Shown piece by piece: positions 7,847 through 17,117 of a DNA stretch of 42,813 nucleotides. Numbering within the stretch: the first letter of the stretch is position 1; every line of letters starts with the position of its first letter. This stretch comes from an uncultured Bacteroidota bacterium. Its GTDB lineage: Bacteria; Bacteroidota; Bacteroidia; Flavobacteriales; Flavobacteriaceae. The stretch spans positions 1-42,813 of the forward strand of contig CACOXF010000007.1 of assembly GCA_902631125.1 (NCBI GenBank), read 5' to 3'. Below the pieces are notes generated by a model. That model had not been told where the DNA came from. It saw nothing but the letters and a program-made list of their open reading frames with translations, and did not search any database. The position numbers were made by a program, and so were the translations under genes.

Positions 7847-8890
7847 TTAAGGTTTTGCCATGCGTCCAGCACTATGATCGCGACTTGCACCTGTTACACT
7901 CGACAACACATTGATTTTGTTATCATTGCGTAAAAGTCCCAAAAATGCAAAGATCAAAGCCTCTTTGTAGTCAATGATGGTCTGGTCTGGGATCTCCAAG
8001 CGACAACTTGTATACTGCTTGATTTGATCGATCAGAAAATGATTGTGCGAACCCCCACCAGTGACCAAACATTTATTTGCCTTGCATGTTGTCAGTGACA
8101 TTCCGATTTGTAAACCAATGTGTTTGGTGTAGGTGTGCAACACAGTTTTTGCATCATAGCTTGAGAGTAAGGGTAACAGTAACGTTTCTGTAAACTCTCT
8201 TGCCAGAGATTTGGGTGGATTTAACTTGTAATAATCAATATCATTCAGCTTTTGTATTAACAATTCATCATATGAACCCTTTTGTGCCAGTTGGCCTCGA
8301 TCATCATAGTCATGCCCTAGTTGTTGGGCAAAATGATTGAAAATGATGTTACAAGCACCTATATCATAAGCAATTCGATTTTTTTGCAAAGCAAAAGAAA
8401 CATTGGCAAAACCACCCAAGTTTAAGCATGCATCATAGCTGTGAAAAAGGGTGGCATCTCCCATCGAGACGAGAGGTGCTCCTTGCCCTCCTAACGCAAC
8501 ATCTTGACTTCTAAAGTCATAAATGACCTTGATACCTGTTTGTTTAGCAATTTCTTCTCCACACCCAATTTGTTTGGTGATGCCTTGACTGGGTTTGTGA
8601 AAAATCGTGTGACCATGCGAGGCAATCAGATCAATGGTTGGTAGTGAGGATGTATTGATAAAGGATGAAATCTGTTCTGCCAAAAATACTCCAAATGCTT
8701 TGTCAAGGTTGTCGATTTCGTCAGCAGTATCAAAGAATGCGTTTTCGAGTTTGGACTTCCATTTGTCAGTGTAGGGGACAGTTTTTGTCTCGAGTATTTG
8801 AAAATCCTTAGAATTGGACGAAAAGCAAACGCAACACAAATCAAGCCCATCTAAGGAAGTGCCACTCATAAGTCCAAGAACAACAGACAT
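7847..8890 (-). CDS. anmK: Anhydro-N-acetylmuramic acid kinase
   Basis: The protein of 347 residues starts MSVVLGLMSGTSLDGLDL, the N-terminal signature of AnmK. Other family segments are DLIASHGHTIFHKP, RSQDVALGGQGAPLVS, a GGFANVSF strand, the DDRGQLA stretch, KCLVTGGGSHN, and a C-terminal SVTGASRDHSAG. AnmK opens and phosphorylates 1,6-anhydro-MurNAc to MurNAc-6-phosphate in cytoplasmic cell-wall recycling. The ATG at 8890 is preferred over one at 8992 because the extra 34 residues would be read inside rpe and do not belong to the family. It lies 4 bases after the rpe stop, so rpoD, rpe and anmK look like one operon. No other recycling genes are in the window. Confidence 0.93.
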   Translation of the reverse strand: MSVVLGLMSGTSLDGLDLCCVCFSSNSKDFQILETKTVPYTDKWKSKLENAFFDTADEIDNLDKAFGVFLAEQISSFINTSSLPTIDLIASHGHTIFHKPSQGITKQIGCGEEIAKQTGIKVIYDFRSQDVALGGQGAPLVSMGDATLFHSYDACLNLGGFANVSFALQKNRIAYDIGACNIIFNHFAQQLGHDYDDRGQLAQKGSYDELLIQKLNDIDYYKLNPPKSLAREFTETLLLPLLSSYDAKTVLHTYTKHIGLQIGMSLTTCKANKCLVTGGGSHNHFLIDQIKQYTSCRLEIPDQTIIDYKEALIFAFLGLLRNDNKINVLSSVTGASRDHSAGRMAKP

Positions 8891-8894
8891 CTGT

Positions 8895-9560
8895 TTATGA
8901 ATTGATCTGAGCAGACAGGCTGGCGATTCTTGATGAAGGGTCTGCAGCAGAAAAAATATAACTACCAGCGACCAAAACATCAGCTCCTGCATCTATCAAT
9001 TGTGAGGCGTTTTGATCTGTCACACCTCCATCGATTTCGATGAGTGTTTTTGCATAATTGGAATCGATTAGTGCACGCAGTTCTCTGACTTTTTGATAGG
9101 TAGCTTCTATAAATGATTGTCCACCAAAACCTGGATTTACACTCATCAAACAAACCAAATCGATATCTGCAATTGTGTGTGACAAATCGGAAATGGGTGT
9201 ATGAGGGTTTAACGCCACACCAGCTTTCATCCCTGCTGCTTTAATCGACTGAAAGCTTCTGTGCAAGTGAGTACAAGCTTCTGCGTGAACAGTAAGTACA
9301 TCAGCTCCCAAATCGGCAAAAGTTTGGATATAGCGGTCAGGATCGACAATCATCAGGTGAACATCAAGTGGTTTAATTGTGTGCTTTGCCATAGCTTTGA
9401 TTACAGGCATACCAAAAGAGATATTTGGCACAAAAACACCATCCATCACATCGAGGTGAAACCAGTCTGCATCACTGTGATTGACCATATCAATATCACG
9501 AGTAAGATTGCCAAAATCAGCAGCAAGCAGTGAAGGCGCAACCAGTTTTTTGTCTCGCAT
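8895..9560 (-). CDS. rpe: Ribulose-phosphate 3-epimerase
   Basis: The protein of 221 residues is a TIM barrel of normal family length. Visible signatures are APSLLAADFGNL at the start, HLDVMDGVFVPNISFG (metal ligands H and D), DVHLMIVDPDRYI, LVCLMSVNPGFGGQSFI, and EIDGGVTDQNA with a late GADVLVAGSYIF. It interconverts D-ribulose 5-phosphate and D-xylulose 5-phosphate in the pentose phosphate pathway, in the cytoplasm. The gene begins 2 bases after the rpoD stop and ends 4 bases before anmK. Nothing unusual is seen. Confidence 0.96.
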   Translation of the reverse strand: MRDKKLVAPSLLAADFGNLTRDIDMVNHSDADWFHLDVMDGVFVPNISFGMPVIKAMAKHTIKPLDVHLMIVDPDRYIQTFADLGADVLTVHAEACTHLHRSFQSIKAAGMKAGVALNPHTPISDLSHTIADIDLVCLMSVNPGFGGQSFIEATYQKVRELRALIDSNYAKTLIEIDGGVTDQNASQLIDAGADVLVAGSYIFSAADPSSRIASLSAQINS

Positions 9561-9562
9561 TA

Positions 9563-10426
9563 TTAACCAAGGTAGGTTTTCAGTATTTTGCTTCTAGACG
9601 TATGCTTTAATCGACGAATTGCTTTCTCCTTGATCTGGCGAACACGCTCTCGTGTCAAGTCAAAGGTTTCTCCAATTTCTTCGAGAGTCATTGGGTGTTG
9701 GTTGCCAAGTCCAAAGTAAAGACGAACAACATCAGACTCTCTAGGTGTGAGTGTTTCTAGCGCACGACTAATCTCTGTTCTCAAGGATTCGTGTAGCAAC
9801 TGACGATCAGGGTTTGGAGATTCTCCACTGCGGAGTACATCATATAAGTTAGAATCTTCACCTTCAACAAGTGGCGCATCCATAGATACATGACGACCTG
9901 TGTTTTTCATCGATTCCTTGACATCAGAAACAGTCATGTCAAGCTCCTTTGCGATTTCTTCAGCAGAAGGCATACGCTCATGTGCTTGCTCTAGATATGC
10001 AAAAGTCTTATTGATTTTGTTTATCGAACCAATTTTGTTAAGGGGTAAACGCACAATCCTGGATTGTTCAGCGAGGGCTTGTAGGATTGACTGTCGAATC
10101 CACCATACAGCATAAGAAATGAACTTAAAACCTCTAGTTTCATCAAATCGTTTTGCAGCTTTGATAAGCCCCAAGTTACCTTCATTAATCAAGTCTGGAA
10201 GTGTGAGACCTTGGTTTTGATATTGCTTTGCCACAGAAACCACAAATCGAAGGTTTGCTTTTGTCAATTTCTCGAGGGCAATTTGATCGCCAGCTTTGAT
10301 TCGCTGTGCGAGCTCGACTTCCTGCTCAGCTGTAATCAAATCAACCTTCCCGATTTCTTGCAAATACTTGTCGAGTGAAGCAGTTTCCCTGTTTGTAACC
10401 TGCTTAGTAATTTTTAGTTGTCTCAT
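9563..10426 (-). CDS. rpoD: Primary sigma factor RpoD/SigA (short Bacteroidota form)
   Basis: The protein of 287 residues contains region 1.2 ([16 protein letters not shown]), region 2 with [35 protein letters not shown] and the promoter-melting [15 protein letters not shown], region 3, and region 4 with [16 protein letters not shown] and the helix-turn-helix [20 protein letters not shown]. The long region 1.1 of proteobacterial RpoD is absent, as is normal for Bacteroidota primary sigma factors near 287 residues. It directs RNA polymerase to housekeeping promoters with the TTTG and TAnnTTTG elements, several of which appear in this window. It is the first gene of a compact rpoD-rpe-anmK unit. 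Confidence 0.96.
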   Translation of the reverse strand: MRQLKITKQVTNRETASLDKYLQEIGKVDLITAEQEVELAQRIKAGDQIALEKLTKANLRFVVSVAKQYQNQGLTLPDLINEGNLGLIKAAKRFDETRGFKFISYAVWWIRQSILQALAEQSRIVRLPLNKIGSINKINKTFAYLEQAHERMPSAEEIAKELDMTVSDVKESMKNTGRHVSMDAPLVEGEDSNLYDVLRSGESPNPDRQLLHESLRTEISRALETLTPRESDVVRLYFGLGNQHPMTLEEIGETFDLTRERVRQIKEKAIRRLKHTSRSKILKTYLG

Positions 10427-10484
10427 CTAACTTGTTTTTACATTTGTTATACGATGAGATGATGTAAAAGGTTACAAAATAAAA

Positions 10485-12617
10485 TTATTTTTCTAAATGG
10501 AGTAAAAAAGAATAGAAAAGCGCCACCTCTTTGTATCGCTTGAATCTACCTGAAGCGCCACCATGACCAACCTCCATATTACAATTCATCAACAATAAAT
10601 TATCATCCGTTTTTTTATCTCTCAATTTGGCAATCCACTTTGCAGGTTCCCAGTATTGCACCTGGCTATCCCAATAGCCAGTGGTAATCAATAGATGAGG
10701 GTAGTCCTTTTCTTCGACATTATCATAAGGAGAGTACGACTTGATATAGTCATAGTATTCTTTGTTTTTTGGATTTCCCCATTCGTCAAACTCAAAAGTG
10801 GTCAGGGGTATGGTTTCATCAAGCATGGTCGAAATAACATCTACAAAAGGCACTGCCGCAATTACACCATTGAAAAGCTCCGGCACCATGTTGATCACAG
10901 CACCAATTAGCAAACCACCTGCACTGCCACCTTGGGCATACAAGTGATCATTGGAGGTGTAACCCTGCTGTACTAAATGATTCCCAACGTCTATAAAGTC
11001 ATAAAATGTATTTTTCTTTTTCAAGAGTTTTCCATCCTCGTACCACGAGCGACCTAGATTTTCTCCTCCACGAATGTGTGCGATGGCATATGTAAAACCA
11101 CGGTCAAGCAGACTTAATCGTGCTGAGCTAAACCAAGGATCTATAGTGTTTCCATAAGATCCATAGCCATAGAGGAGGAGTGGCTCATTACCCGATTTTT
11201 TAAAGTCTTTGTGATAGACCAAAGACACAGGGATATTTGTCAATCCGTCTCTGCTAGGAACCATGATGCGCTCGGAAAGATAGTTTTGCGAATCGAACCT
11301 ACCACCCAACACTTCATCCTGTTTTTTGAGTGTTTTCTCTTTAGTGTTTAGATCATAATCATATATCGACGTTGGAGTTGTTAAAGAACTATATCCAAAG
11401 CGAAGTTGCATTGAATTGAAATCTGGATTTGCTGAAATCCAAGCAGCATAGGTTGGATCATCAAACGAAATATAATGTTCATTATTATTGTCCCATGTCA
11501 TGATTCGAAGGCGCGAAAGACCATTGTGACGTTCGTTTACAATAAGATGGGATTTAAAAATTTCGATATCTTCCAACAACACATCCTCTCGGTGGGGGAT
11601 TAGTTCAGTCCAATTTGATTTTTGTGGGCGATTAACAGGTGTTTTCATCAATCGAAAGTTTTTGGCTTGATCGTTTGTAGTGATATAAAAATCGTCTTTA
11701 TAATGATCGATAAAGTATTCTAGATTTTTTTCTCGCGGGTGAATCACTTGCCATTTGCCGTTAGGGGTATTGGCATCCAAAAATCGATATTCAGTTGATA
11801 GTGTTTGACTCGCACCAATCATAAGGTATTGACGCGACTTAGTTTTTGAAATCCAACATGAGAAAGTTTCATCTGTTTCTTCATAAACGAGTTCATCATC
11901 ACTTGAATCTTTACCCAATCGATGTTTATAAATTTGATATGCACGAAGTGTTTGAGGGTCTTTTTTGACGTAAAAAATAGTTTGATTGTCATTGGCCCAA
12001 GTGATGCCACCAGTGGTATTTTCGATTTTATCTGAAAGGATTTCACCTGTTTCCAAGTTTTTAAAGTACAAGGTATATTCCCTTCTCGAAACAGTATCAA
12101 CTGCGTAGGCAAGGATTTTGTTGTTTTCACTCACACTGCGTCCACCAATGGCATAATAAGCATATCCTTCAGCCATTGTTGGCACGTCGAGCATCACTTC
12201 TTCCTTGGCCTTATCACCAGATTTTTCTCGACAATAGTAGGGGTAGTCTTGTCCTTTTTCAAATCGAGTGTAATAGGTGTAGCCATTCACTGTGACAGGC
12301 ACAGATGAATCATCTTGTTTGATTCGCCCAATGATCTCATCGTAAATCGTTTTTTGGAGTTTTTCTGTTGGTTTCATCACATGCTTGCGGTAGTCATTTT
12401 CTGCATGTAGATAGCCCAACACATCTTGCGTTTGTTGATCAGGATGTTCAGCCTCTTTTTGCTCGTCGCTTAATCGCAGCCAAAAGTAATTGTCGACGCG
12501 TTGATCGTCGTGAATCTCTAGAATTTTTTTTACTTTTTCAGCTACGGGTGGTTGTTGCATTTCAGATGAGCATTGAATCGTTAGGTAGGCAAATATAAAT
12601 AGAGTGATTTTTTTCAT
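10485..12617 (-). CDS. ptrB: Oligopeptidase B-like S9 serine peptidase, lipoprotein
   Basis: The protein has 710 residues. An N-terminal beta-propeller is followed by an alpha/beta-hydrolase domain with the catalytic serine S565 in GGSAGG, D650 in GYWDSQVQYWEPAKW and H685 in GHGGASGRF. The last two are diagnostic of oligopeptidase B (family S9A), which cuts short peptides after basic residues. Unlike the cytoplasmic E. coli enzyme it carries a signal, KKITLFIFAYLTIQC, with a lipobox ending at C16, so it should sit at the envelope. The upstream 80 bases are closely similar to those upstream of ggt. That, and the nearby DUF885 and ggt genes, suggest shared use in peptide degradation. The symbol rests on family resemblance. 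Confidence 0.92.
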   Translation of the reverse strand: MKKITLFIFAYLTIQCSSEMQQPPVAEKVKKILEIHDDQRVDNYFWLRLSDEQKEAEHPDQQTQDVLGYLHAENDYRKHVMKPTEKLQKTIYDEIIGRIKQDDSSVPVTVNGYTYYTRFEKGQDYPYYCREKSGDKAKEEVMLDVPTMAEGYAYYAIGGRSVSENNKILAYAVDTVSRREYTLYFKNLETGEILSDKIENTTGGITWANDNQTIFYVKKDPQTLRAYQIYKHRLGKDSSDDELVYEETDETFSCWISKTKSRQYLMIGASQTLSTEYRFLDANTPNGKWQVIHPREKNLEYFIDHYKDDFYITTNDQAKNFRLMKTPVNRPQKSNWTELIPHREDVLLEDIEIFKSHLIVNERHNGLSRLRIMTWDNNNEHYISFDDPTYAAWISANPDFNSMQLRFGYSSLTTPTSIYDYDLNTKEKTLKKQDEVLGGRFDSQNYLSERIMVPSRDGLTNIPVSLVYHKDFKKSGNEPLLLYGYGSYGNTIDPWFSSARLSLLDRGFTYAIAHIRGGENLGRSWYEDGKLLKKKNTFYDFIDVGNHLVQQGYTSNDHLYAQGGSAGGLLIGAVINMVPELFNGVIAAVPFVDVISTMLDETIPLTTFEFDEWGNPKNKEYYDYIKSYSPYDNVEEKDYPHLLITTGYWDSQVQYWEPAKWIAKLRDKKTDDNLLLMNCNMEVGHGGASGRFKRYKEVALFYSFLLHLEK

Positions 12618-12697
12618 GGTACAAATTTTAAACTTTAATAAAAAATGAGAATAGCAAGTTAATTAAAACCATCCAAAAAAGGGGGTTTGAAATTATT
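12615..12697. repeat. Duplicated intergenic segment, copy 1 (before S9 peptidase)
   Basis: This segment aligns over about 80 bases with copy 2 at 14410-14490, with only a few one-base gaps and about four in five bases identical by eye. Shared blocks are AAATTTTAAACTT, ATGAGAA, GCAAG, TTAAAACC and GGGGGTTT. Both copies start at the ATG of a minus-strand lipoprotein-type peptidase gene and end near the stop of the gene upstream of it. Here the terminator-like hairpin (12666-12688) is imperfect. It may carry promoter signals as well as the terminator of ggt. Confidence 0.7.
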
Positions 12698-12723
12698 TGT
12701 GAGGAAAAAAAATAACAAGGATT

Positions 12724-14412
12724 TTAGTATCCACTGACTTGTCCATCTTTTCTGCTCTCAGAAGCACCTCGATAGACTTCGTTCTCTGCATCCCATAAAA
12801 TTGCTTGATAGCCCCCATAAATTCCAGTAGCAAAACCAACTTCATGTCCTCGAGCCATCAACTCGCGAATTGTTTCGTATGAAATCCCAGACTCAACACG
12901 AATTTTTCCACTGTTTTTCGCTTTGTTACCTCTTGGACTTGACGAACCTATGTGATCCCATCTTGGGGCGTCTCCTGCCTCCTGTATGTTCATTCCAAAA
13001 TCAATAATATTCATCACAATTTGCGAGTGGCCCTGAGGTTGAAAATCTCCTCCCATGACCCCAAAACTCAAAAATGGAACACCATTCTTAGTTACAAAAG
13101 CTGGGATAATCGTATGAAAGGGGCGTTTGCCAGGCGCATAAACATTGGCGTGATTTTCATCAAGGCTAAATAATGCACCACGATTTTGAAGCATAAAACC
13201 AACCCCTTCAGGCACAACACCAGAGCCCATGCCATAGTAATTACTTTGAATCAAAGAAACCATATAACCTTCCTTGTCTGCAACAGTCATATAAATCGTT
13301 TCGCCTAAACTGAGTTGACCTGCAGAGTACATATATGCTTTATCTTGTATCAATGCTCGTCTTTGGTCAGCGTAAGCGTCACTCAAGAGCGTTTTCATGG
13401 GCACCTTTGCAAAAGCCATATCGGCATAAAATTTAGCTCGATCTTCAAAAGCAAGTTTTTTTGCCTCTGTAAAAAGATGAAGATGCTCAGAGCTTCCAAA
13501 GTCTATTTCGGAAAAGTTAAAGCCCTCTAAAATTTTGAGCATTTGAAGCGCAGCAATTCCCTGACCATTGGGCGGAAGTTCCCAAATATCGTATCCCCTG
13601 TAGTTTATAGATACAGGTTCAATCCACTCAACTTTATATGCAGACAAATCGTCTGTGGTTAAAAACCCACCCTGTTGCTGTACTTCATCTGCAATAGCAC
13701 GAGCAATTGTACCACTATAAAACCCTTGTTCTCCCTTATTTGCTATAGTTTTATAGGTTTTGGCTAGCAAAGGGTTTTTGAAAATTTCGCCTTCAACAGC
13801 TAATTTTCCTCCATTTGGCTGTAGATAGGTCTCTTTAATATTTGGATAATCAGACTTGATGAAATTTTTAACCGAACGTTCCATATAATATGAGATAAGC
13901 TCTGTTATTGGAAATCCCTTTTCAGCATATTGTATGGCAGGTGAAAGAATTTGATCCATTGATAGATTTCCAAACTTACGATGCAGTGCAAACCACCCAG
14001 CAACGGCTCCTGGCACGCTGACAGGCAAGGCTCCGTAAAAAGGGATTGCATCATAATCGTTTTCTAAAAAATAATTTAAACTAAGTGACTGTGGTGATGG
14101 ACCACTGGCATTTAAGCCATGTAGTTTTTTTGTTTTCGGATCCCAAACGATTGCAAACAGATCCCCTCCGATCCCACACCCAGTGGGTTCCATAAGTCCG
14201 AGGGCTGCGTTTACAGCAATAGCAGCATCGATGGCATTTCCACCATTTTTAAGGATTTCAATCCCAATTTGAGTTGCGAGCGGATGGCTTGAAGCGACCA
14301 TTCCATTTTGCGCGATCACTTCCGATCGTGTGGCGAAAAGCTCGCCTGTTATTCGATCTTGTGAATGGAGTTGACATGCAGCCAACAGTATGATGAAAAT
14401 AAAATTTTTCAT
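12724..14412 (-). CDS. ggt: Gamma-glutamyltransferase (YwrD-like subgroup)
   Basis: The protein of 562 residues is a complete Ggt precursor. Family landmarks are GMVASSHPLATQIGIEIL, GGNAIDAAIA, the substrate region GCGIGGDLFAIV, VPGAVAGW, and NGQGIAALQML. The autoprocessing threonine aligns with T372 in GETIYMTVADKEG, followed by VSLIQSNYYGMGSG and LQNRGALFSL. The variation around the nucleophile (Y/M instead of the H/Y of E. coli Ggt) is that of the YwrD-like subgroup. The enzyme removes or transfers gamma-glutamyl groups of glutathione and related peptides. The N-terminus KNFIFIILLAACQ fits either a cleaved signal or a lipoprotein signal (LAAC, C13), so it should be exported. The gene follows pnp after a strong terminator. 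Confidence 0.93.
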   Translation of the reverse strand: MKNFIFIILLAACQLHSQDRITGELFATRSEVIAQNGMVASSHPLATQIGIEILKNGGNAIDAAIAVNAALGLMEPTGCGIGGDLFAIVWDPKTKKLHGLNASGPSPQSLSLNYFLENDYDAIPFYGALPVSVPGAVAGWFALHRKFGNLSMDQILSPAIQYAEKGFPITELISYYMERSVKNFIKSDYPNIKETYLQPNGGKLAVEGEIFKNPLLAKTYKTIANKGEQGFYSGTIARAIADEVQQQGGFLTTDDLSAYKVEWIEPVSINYRGYDIWELPPNGQGIAALQMLKILEGFNFSEIDFGSSEHLHLFTEAKKLAFEDRAKFYADMAFAKVPMKTLLSDAYADQRRALIQDKAYMYSAGQLSLGETIYMTVADKEGYMVSLIQSNYYGMGSGVVPEGVGFMLQNRGALFSLDENHANVYAPGKRPFHTIIPAFVTKNGVPFLSFGVMGGDFQPQGHSQIVMNIIDFGMNIQEAGDAPRWDHIGSSSPRGNKAKNSGKIRVESGISYETIRELMARGHEVGFATGIYGGYQAILWDAENEVYRGASESRKDGQVSGY

Positions 14413-14490
14413 GGCAATTAAATTTTAAACTTGATAAAAATGAGAAAAGCAAGGTACTTAAAACCCCCAAAAAGGGGGTTTTTAAAATTA
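14410..14490. repeat. Duplicated intergenic segment, copy 2 (before ggt)
   Basis: This is the partner of 12615-12697. It runs from the ggt start codon to the pnp stop codon and contains the perfect terminator hairpin at 14460-14482. Conservation extends over the spacer between hairpin and ATG, so more than the terminator has been kept. See the matching entry for the shared blocks. Confidence 0.7.
14460..14482 (-). terminator. Rho-independent terminator after pnp
   Basis: A perfect inverted repeat AAAACCCCC / GGGGGTTTT with a 5-base loop begins a few bases after the pnp stop codon at 14488. On the minus strand the stem is followed directly by its own T-run, the layout of an intrinsic terminator. 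It should separate pnp from ggt, and by symmetry it could work in both directions. Confidence 0.8.
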
Positions 14491-16689
14491 TCTTCTATTG
14501 CGATTGTCGCGACCGCCTCTACGATCTCGATTTCCACCACCTCCCTTTCTCGGAAGACGCTCGACATAACCCTCAGGCTTTTCAAGCAGTGCTTTTAATG
14601 ACACTTTATCTTTTTTGGTACGTGGATCAAAGCCTAAGTATTTCACCTCAAACTCATCACCAACATTCACAACGTCGGTCACAGCGTTTGTGCGTTGCCA
14701 AGCCATTTCGCTAATGTGCAAAAGAACTTCATTGCCAGGCGCTTCTAAATACTCAACCACTGCACCAAATTCTAGAATCTTAATCGCCTTTACCTTATAA
14801 ATCTCATCTTTTTCAGGCTTAAAGGTCAGCGCATCAATCTTAGCGAGAACCTGATCGATACCCTCTTGATCGGTTCCTAGAATTTCAACAATTCCCTCTT
14901 GTGTTTCAGGATCTTCATTGATCACGATGGTCGTGCTTGTTTCACGCTGTAGATTTTGAATCTCTTTACCACCTGGGCCAATAAATGGTCCAATATACTC
15001 GTTCGGAATCGTACAACTGATCATCTTTGGTGCATGCGGCTTAATCGTTTCAGCTGGCACCTCAATCGTATCTGTCAGTTTTTCAAGGATGTGTAGTCGA
15101 CCTTCACGCGCTTGTTCTAGAGCTTGTATCAAAATTTCATACGACAACCCTTTGATTTTAATATCCATCTGACAAGCAGTAATTCCCTTGTCTGTTCCTG
15201 TGACTTTAAAGTCCATATCACCAAGATGATCCTCGTCTCCCAAGATGTCTGAAAGAACAGCAAAACGATCGCCATCAGAGATTAAACCCATCGCAATCCC
15301 AGAAACAGGACTTGTGATTTGAACACCAGCGTCCATCAATGCCATCGTCCCGGCACATACTGTCGCCATGGAAGATGAACCATTTGACTCAAGGACCTCA
15401 GACACCACACGTACTGTATATGGCGAGTCTTCTGGCATCACCATCTTAAGAGCACGTTGCGCAAGATTACCATGCCCAACTTCACGTCTAGATGTACCAC
15501 GTAATGGTCGTGCTTCACCTGTACAAAATGGAGGGAAGTTGTAGTGTAAATAAAAGGTTTCTTCCCCTTGATTCGATGGAGAATCAATGATGTTTGCCTC
15601 TCTTGAAGTTCCTAGCGTTATTGTTGCCAGTGCTTGTGTCTCTCCACGTGTGAATATAGATGACCCATGCGTTGAGGGCAAATAATCGACCTCACACCAA
15701 ATCGGACGAATATCAGTCGTTTCACGACCATCAAGGCGAATGCCTTCCGCCAAAACGAGTTCTCGTACAGCTTCCTTTTGTGTTTTACTAAAGTATTTGG
15801 AAATCAATTTTCCATGCTCCTCTTGCTCCTCCTCTAAAAATTCAGCCAATAAAGCTTCTTTTAGTTCAGAGAACTTTTCGCCACGGTCTTTCTTCGAAAG
15901 ACCTTGCTTGGCAATGTCATAACAAGTTTGATAGCTAAACTCATGAACTTTTTTCTCTACAGCTTCATCGTGATTTTCTTCTTCGTAGGTACGTGTTTCT
16001 TTTTTACCTACAGCTGCAACCAAGCGAACTTGCGCTTCGATTTGTTTTTTGATAGCTTCATGGCCAAAACGGATGGCATCTGCCATACACTGCTCAGAAA
16101 CCTCATCAAATTCTCCCTCTACCATGGCTACAGAGTCTGCACTTGCACCAATCATAATATCAACATCTGACTCTTGCAATTGCTCGCGACTTGGATTGAC
16201 AATAAAGTCTCCATTAATTCTAGCCACTCGCACCTCCGAAATCGGATATTCAAATGGGATGTCTGACAACTGAATCACAGTCGATGCAGCCAATCCAGCC
16301 AACGCATCTGGCATTACATTTTCATCATGCGACATCAATTGTAGCATGACTTGCGTTTCTGCGTGATAGTCTTTTGGGAACAGTGGTCGCAAAACGCGGT
16401 CCACCAATCTCATGGTTAAAATTTCCTCGTTGCTTGGACGTGCTTCTCTTTTAAAAAAGCCACCTGGAAAACGCCCAGCAGCAGCAAATTTTTCTCTGTA
16501 ATCAACAGTCAATGGTAGAAAATCTACATCTGAAGCTTGTCTTGCCGAAACGACTGTGGCAAGTAGCATGGCGTTGCCCATGCGAATGACGGCAGAACCG
16601 TCTGCTTGTTTGGCCAGCTTACCAGTTTCTATGGTAATTGTACGACCATCTCCTAAGTCAATAGACTCAGTATATACTTTTGGTATCAT
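14488..16689 (-). CDS. pnp: Polyribonucleotide nucleotidyltransferase (PNPase)
   Basis: The protein of 733 residues has the standard order: first RNase PH domain ([34 protein letters not shown]), a helical linker, second RNase PH domain ([42 protein letters not shown]-like [13 protein letters not shown]), a KH domain ([19 protein letters not shown]) and a C-terminal S1 domain ([12 protein letters not shown]). It degrades RNA 3' to 5' with phosphate and takes part in mRNA turnover. The tail is rich in G and R ([18 protein letters not shown]), which may add RNA binding. The gene follows rpsO, as in many bacteria, and ends at a strong terminator. Confidence 0.98.
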   Translation of the reverse strand: MIPKVYTESIDLGDGRTITIETGKLAKQADGSAVIRMGNAMLLATVVSARQASDVDFLPLTVDYREKFAAAGRFPGGFFKREARPSNEEILTMRLVDRVLRPLFPKDYHAETQVMLQLMSHDENVMPDALAGLAASTVIQLSDIPFEYPISEVRVARINGDFIVNPSREQLQESDVDIMIGASADSVAMVEGEFDEVSEQCMADAIRFGHEAIKKQIEAQVRLVAAVGKKETRTYEEENHDEAVEKKVHEFSYQTCYDIAKQGLSKKDRGEKFSELKEALLAEFLEEEQEEHGKLISKYFSKTQKEAVRELVLAEGIRLDGRETTDIRPIWCEVDYLPSTHGSSIFTRGETQALATITLGTSREANIIDSPSNQGEETFYLHYNFPPFCTGEARPLRGTSRREVGHGNLAQRALKMVMPEDSPYTVRVVSEVLESNGSSSMATVCAGTMALMDAGVQITSPVSGIAMGLISDGDRFAVLSDILGDEDHLGDMDFKVTGTDKGITACQMDIKIKGLSYEILIQALEQAREGRLHILEKLTDTIEVPAETIKPHAPKMISCTIPNEYIGPFIGPGGKEIQNLQRETSTTIVINEDPETQEGIVEILGTDQEGIDQVLAKIDALTFKPEKDEIYKVKAIKILEFGAVVEYLEAPGNEVLLHISEMAWQRTNAVTDVVNVGDEFEVKYLGFDPRTKKDKVSLKALLEKPEGYVERLPRKGGGGNRDRRGGRDNRNRR

Positions 16690-16765
16690 ATCTTTTCATT
16701 TTATATGTGAACGTTTGTTGTGTTGCGTTCGTAGTCACCAATGAAAAACTATGATGCTTTTTATG

Positions 16766-17035
16766 TTATTTACGGATGTTGAGTTCTTTGATTAACTCTC
16801 TGTATTTATTGATATCCCGTTTCTTCAAATAATCGAGAAGACTTCTTCGTTTACCAACGAGCTTTACAAGCGATCTTTCGGTATTAAAGTCTTTGTGATT
16901 TGTTTTAAGATGATTGGATAAATGATTGATCCGATGCGTAAAAAGAGCGATTTGGCCTTCGGTCGATCCAGTATTTGTTTCGGAAGAACCATATTTCTTA
17001 AAAATCTCTTTCTTTTTTTCAGTTGTTAAATACAT
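16766..17035 (-). CDS. rpsO: 30S ribosomal protein S15
   Basis: The protein of 89 residues has the length and pattern of S15: NTGSTEGQIALFTHRINHL, HLKTNHKDFNTERSLVKLV and GKRRSLLDYLKKRD. It binds 16S rRNA early in assembly of the small subunit platform. A candidate promoter lies about 55 bases upstream of the ATG, and pnp follows after a 76-base gap, the widespread rpsO-pnp arrangement. Confidence 0.98.
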   Translation of the reverse strand: MYLTTEKKKEIFKKYGSSETNTGSTEGQIALFTHRINHLSNHLKTNHKDFNTERSLVKLVGKRRSLLDYLKKRDINKYRELIKELNIRK

Positions 17036-17090
17036 GCCAATATTGTTGTAAATAATTATTATGTAAACTCAAAATCTTTTCTTGAGCGTG

Positions 17091-17098
17091 CAAATGTA
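17091..17098 (-). promoter_or_regulatory. Candidate -7 element for rpsO (TACATTTG)
   Basis: On the minus strand this octamer matches TAnnTTTG. It sits between the accD stop and rpsO and would give a leader of about 50 bases, long enough for the control by S15 seen in other bacteria, though I recognise no defined structure. The -33 part is poor (TTT only). Confidence 0.45.
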
Positions 17099-17117
17099 GG
17101 GATTTAATACGAAAAAG

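Noticed and set aside
8891-8992. Upstream extension of anmK
   Set aside because: The extra residues are read inside rpe in another frame, and the family starts at MSVVLGLMSGTSLDG.
9900-10115. Plus-strand open frame within rpoD
   Set aside because: It is a mirror of conserved sigma factor codons, with no promoter or family resemblance.
10427-10484. Possible promoter with TATTTTGT in front of rpoD
   Set aside because: It misses the TAnnTTTG spacing by one base and has no -33 box.
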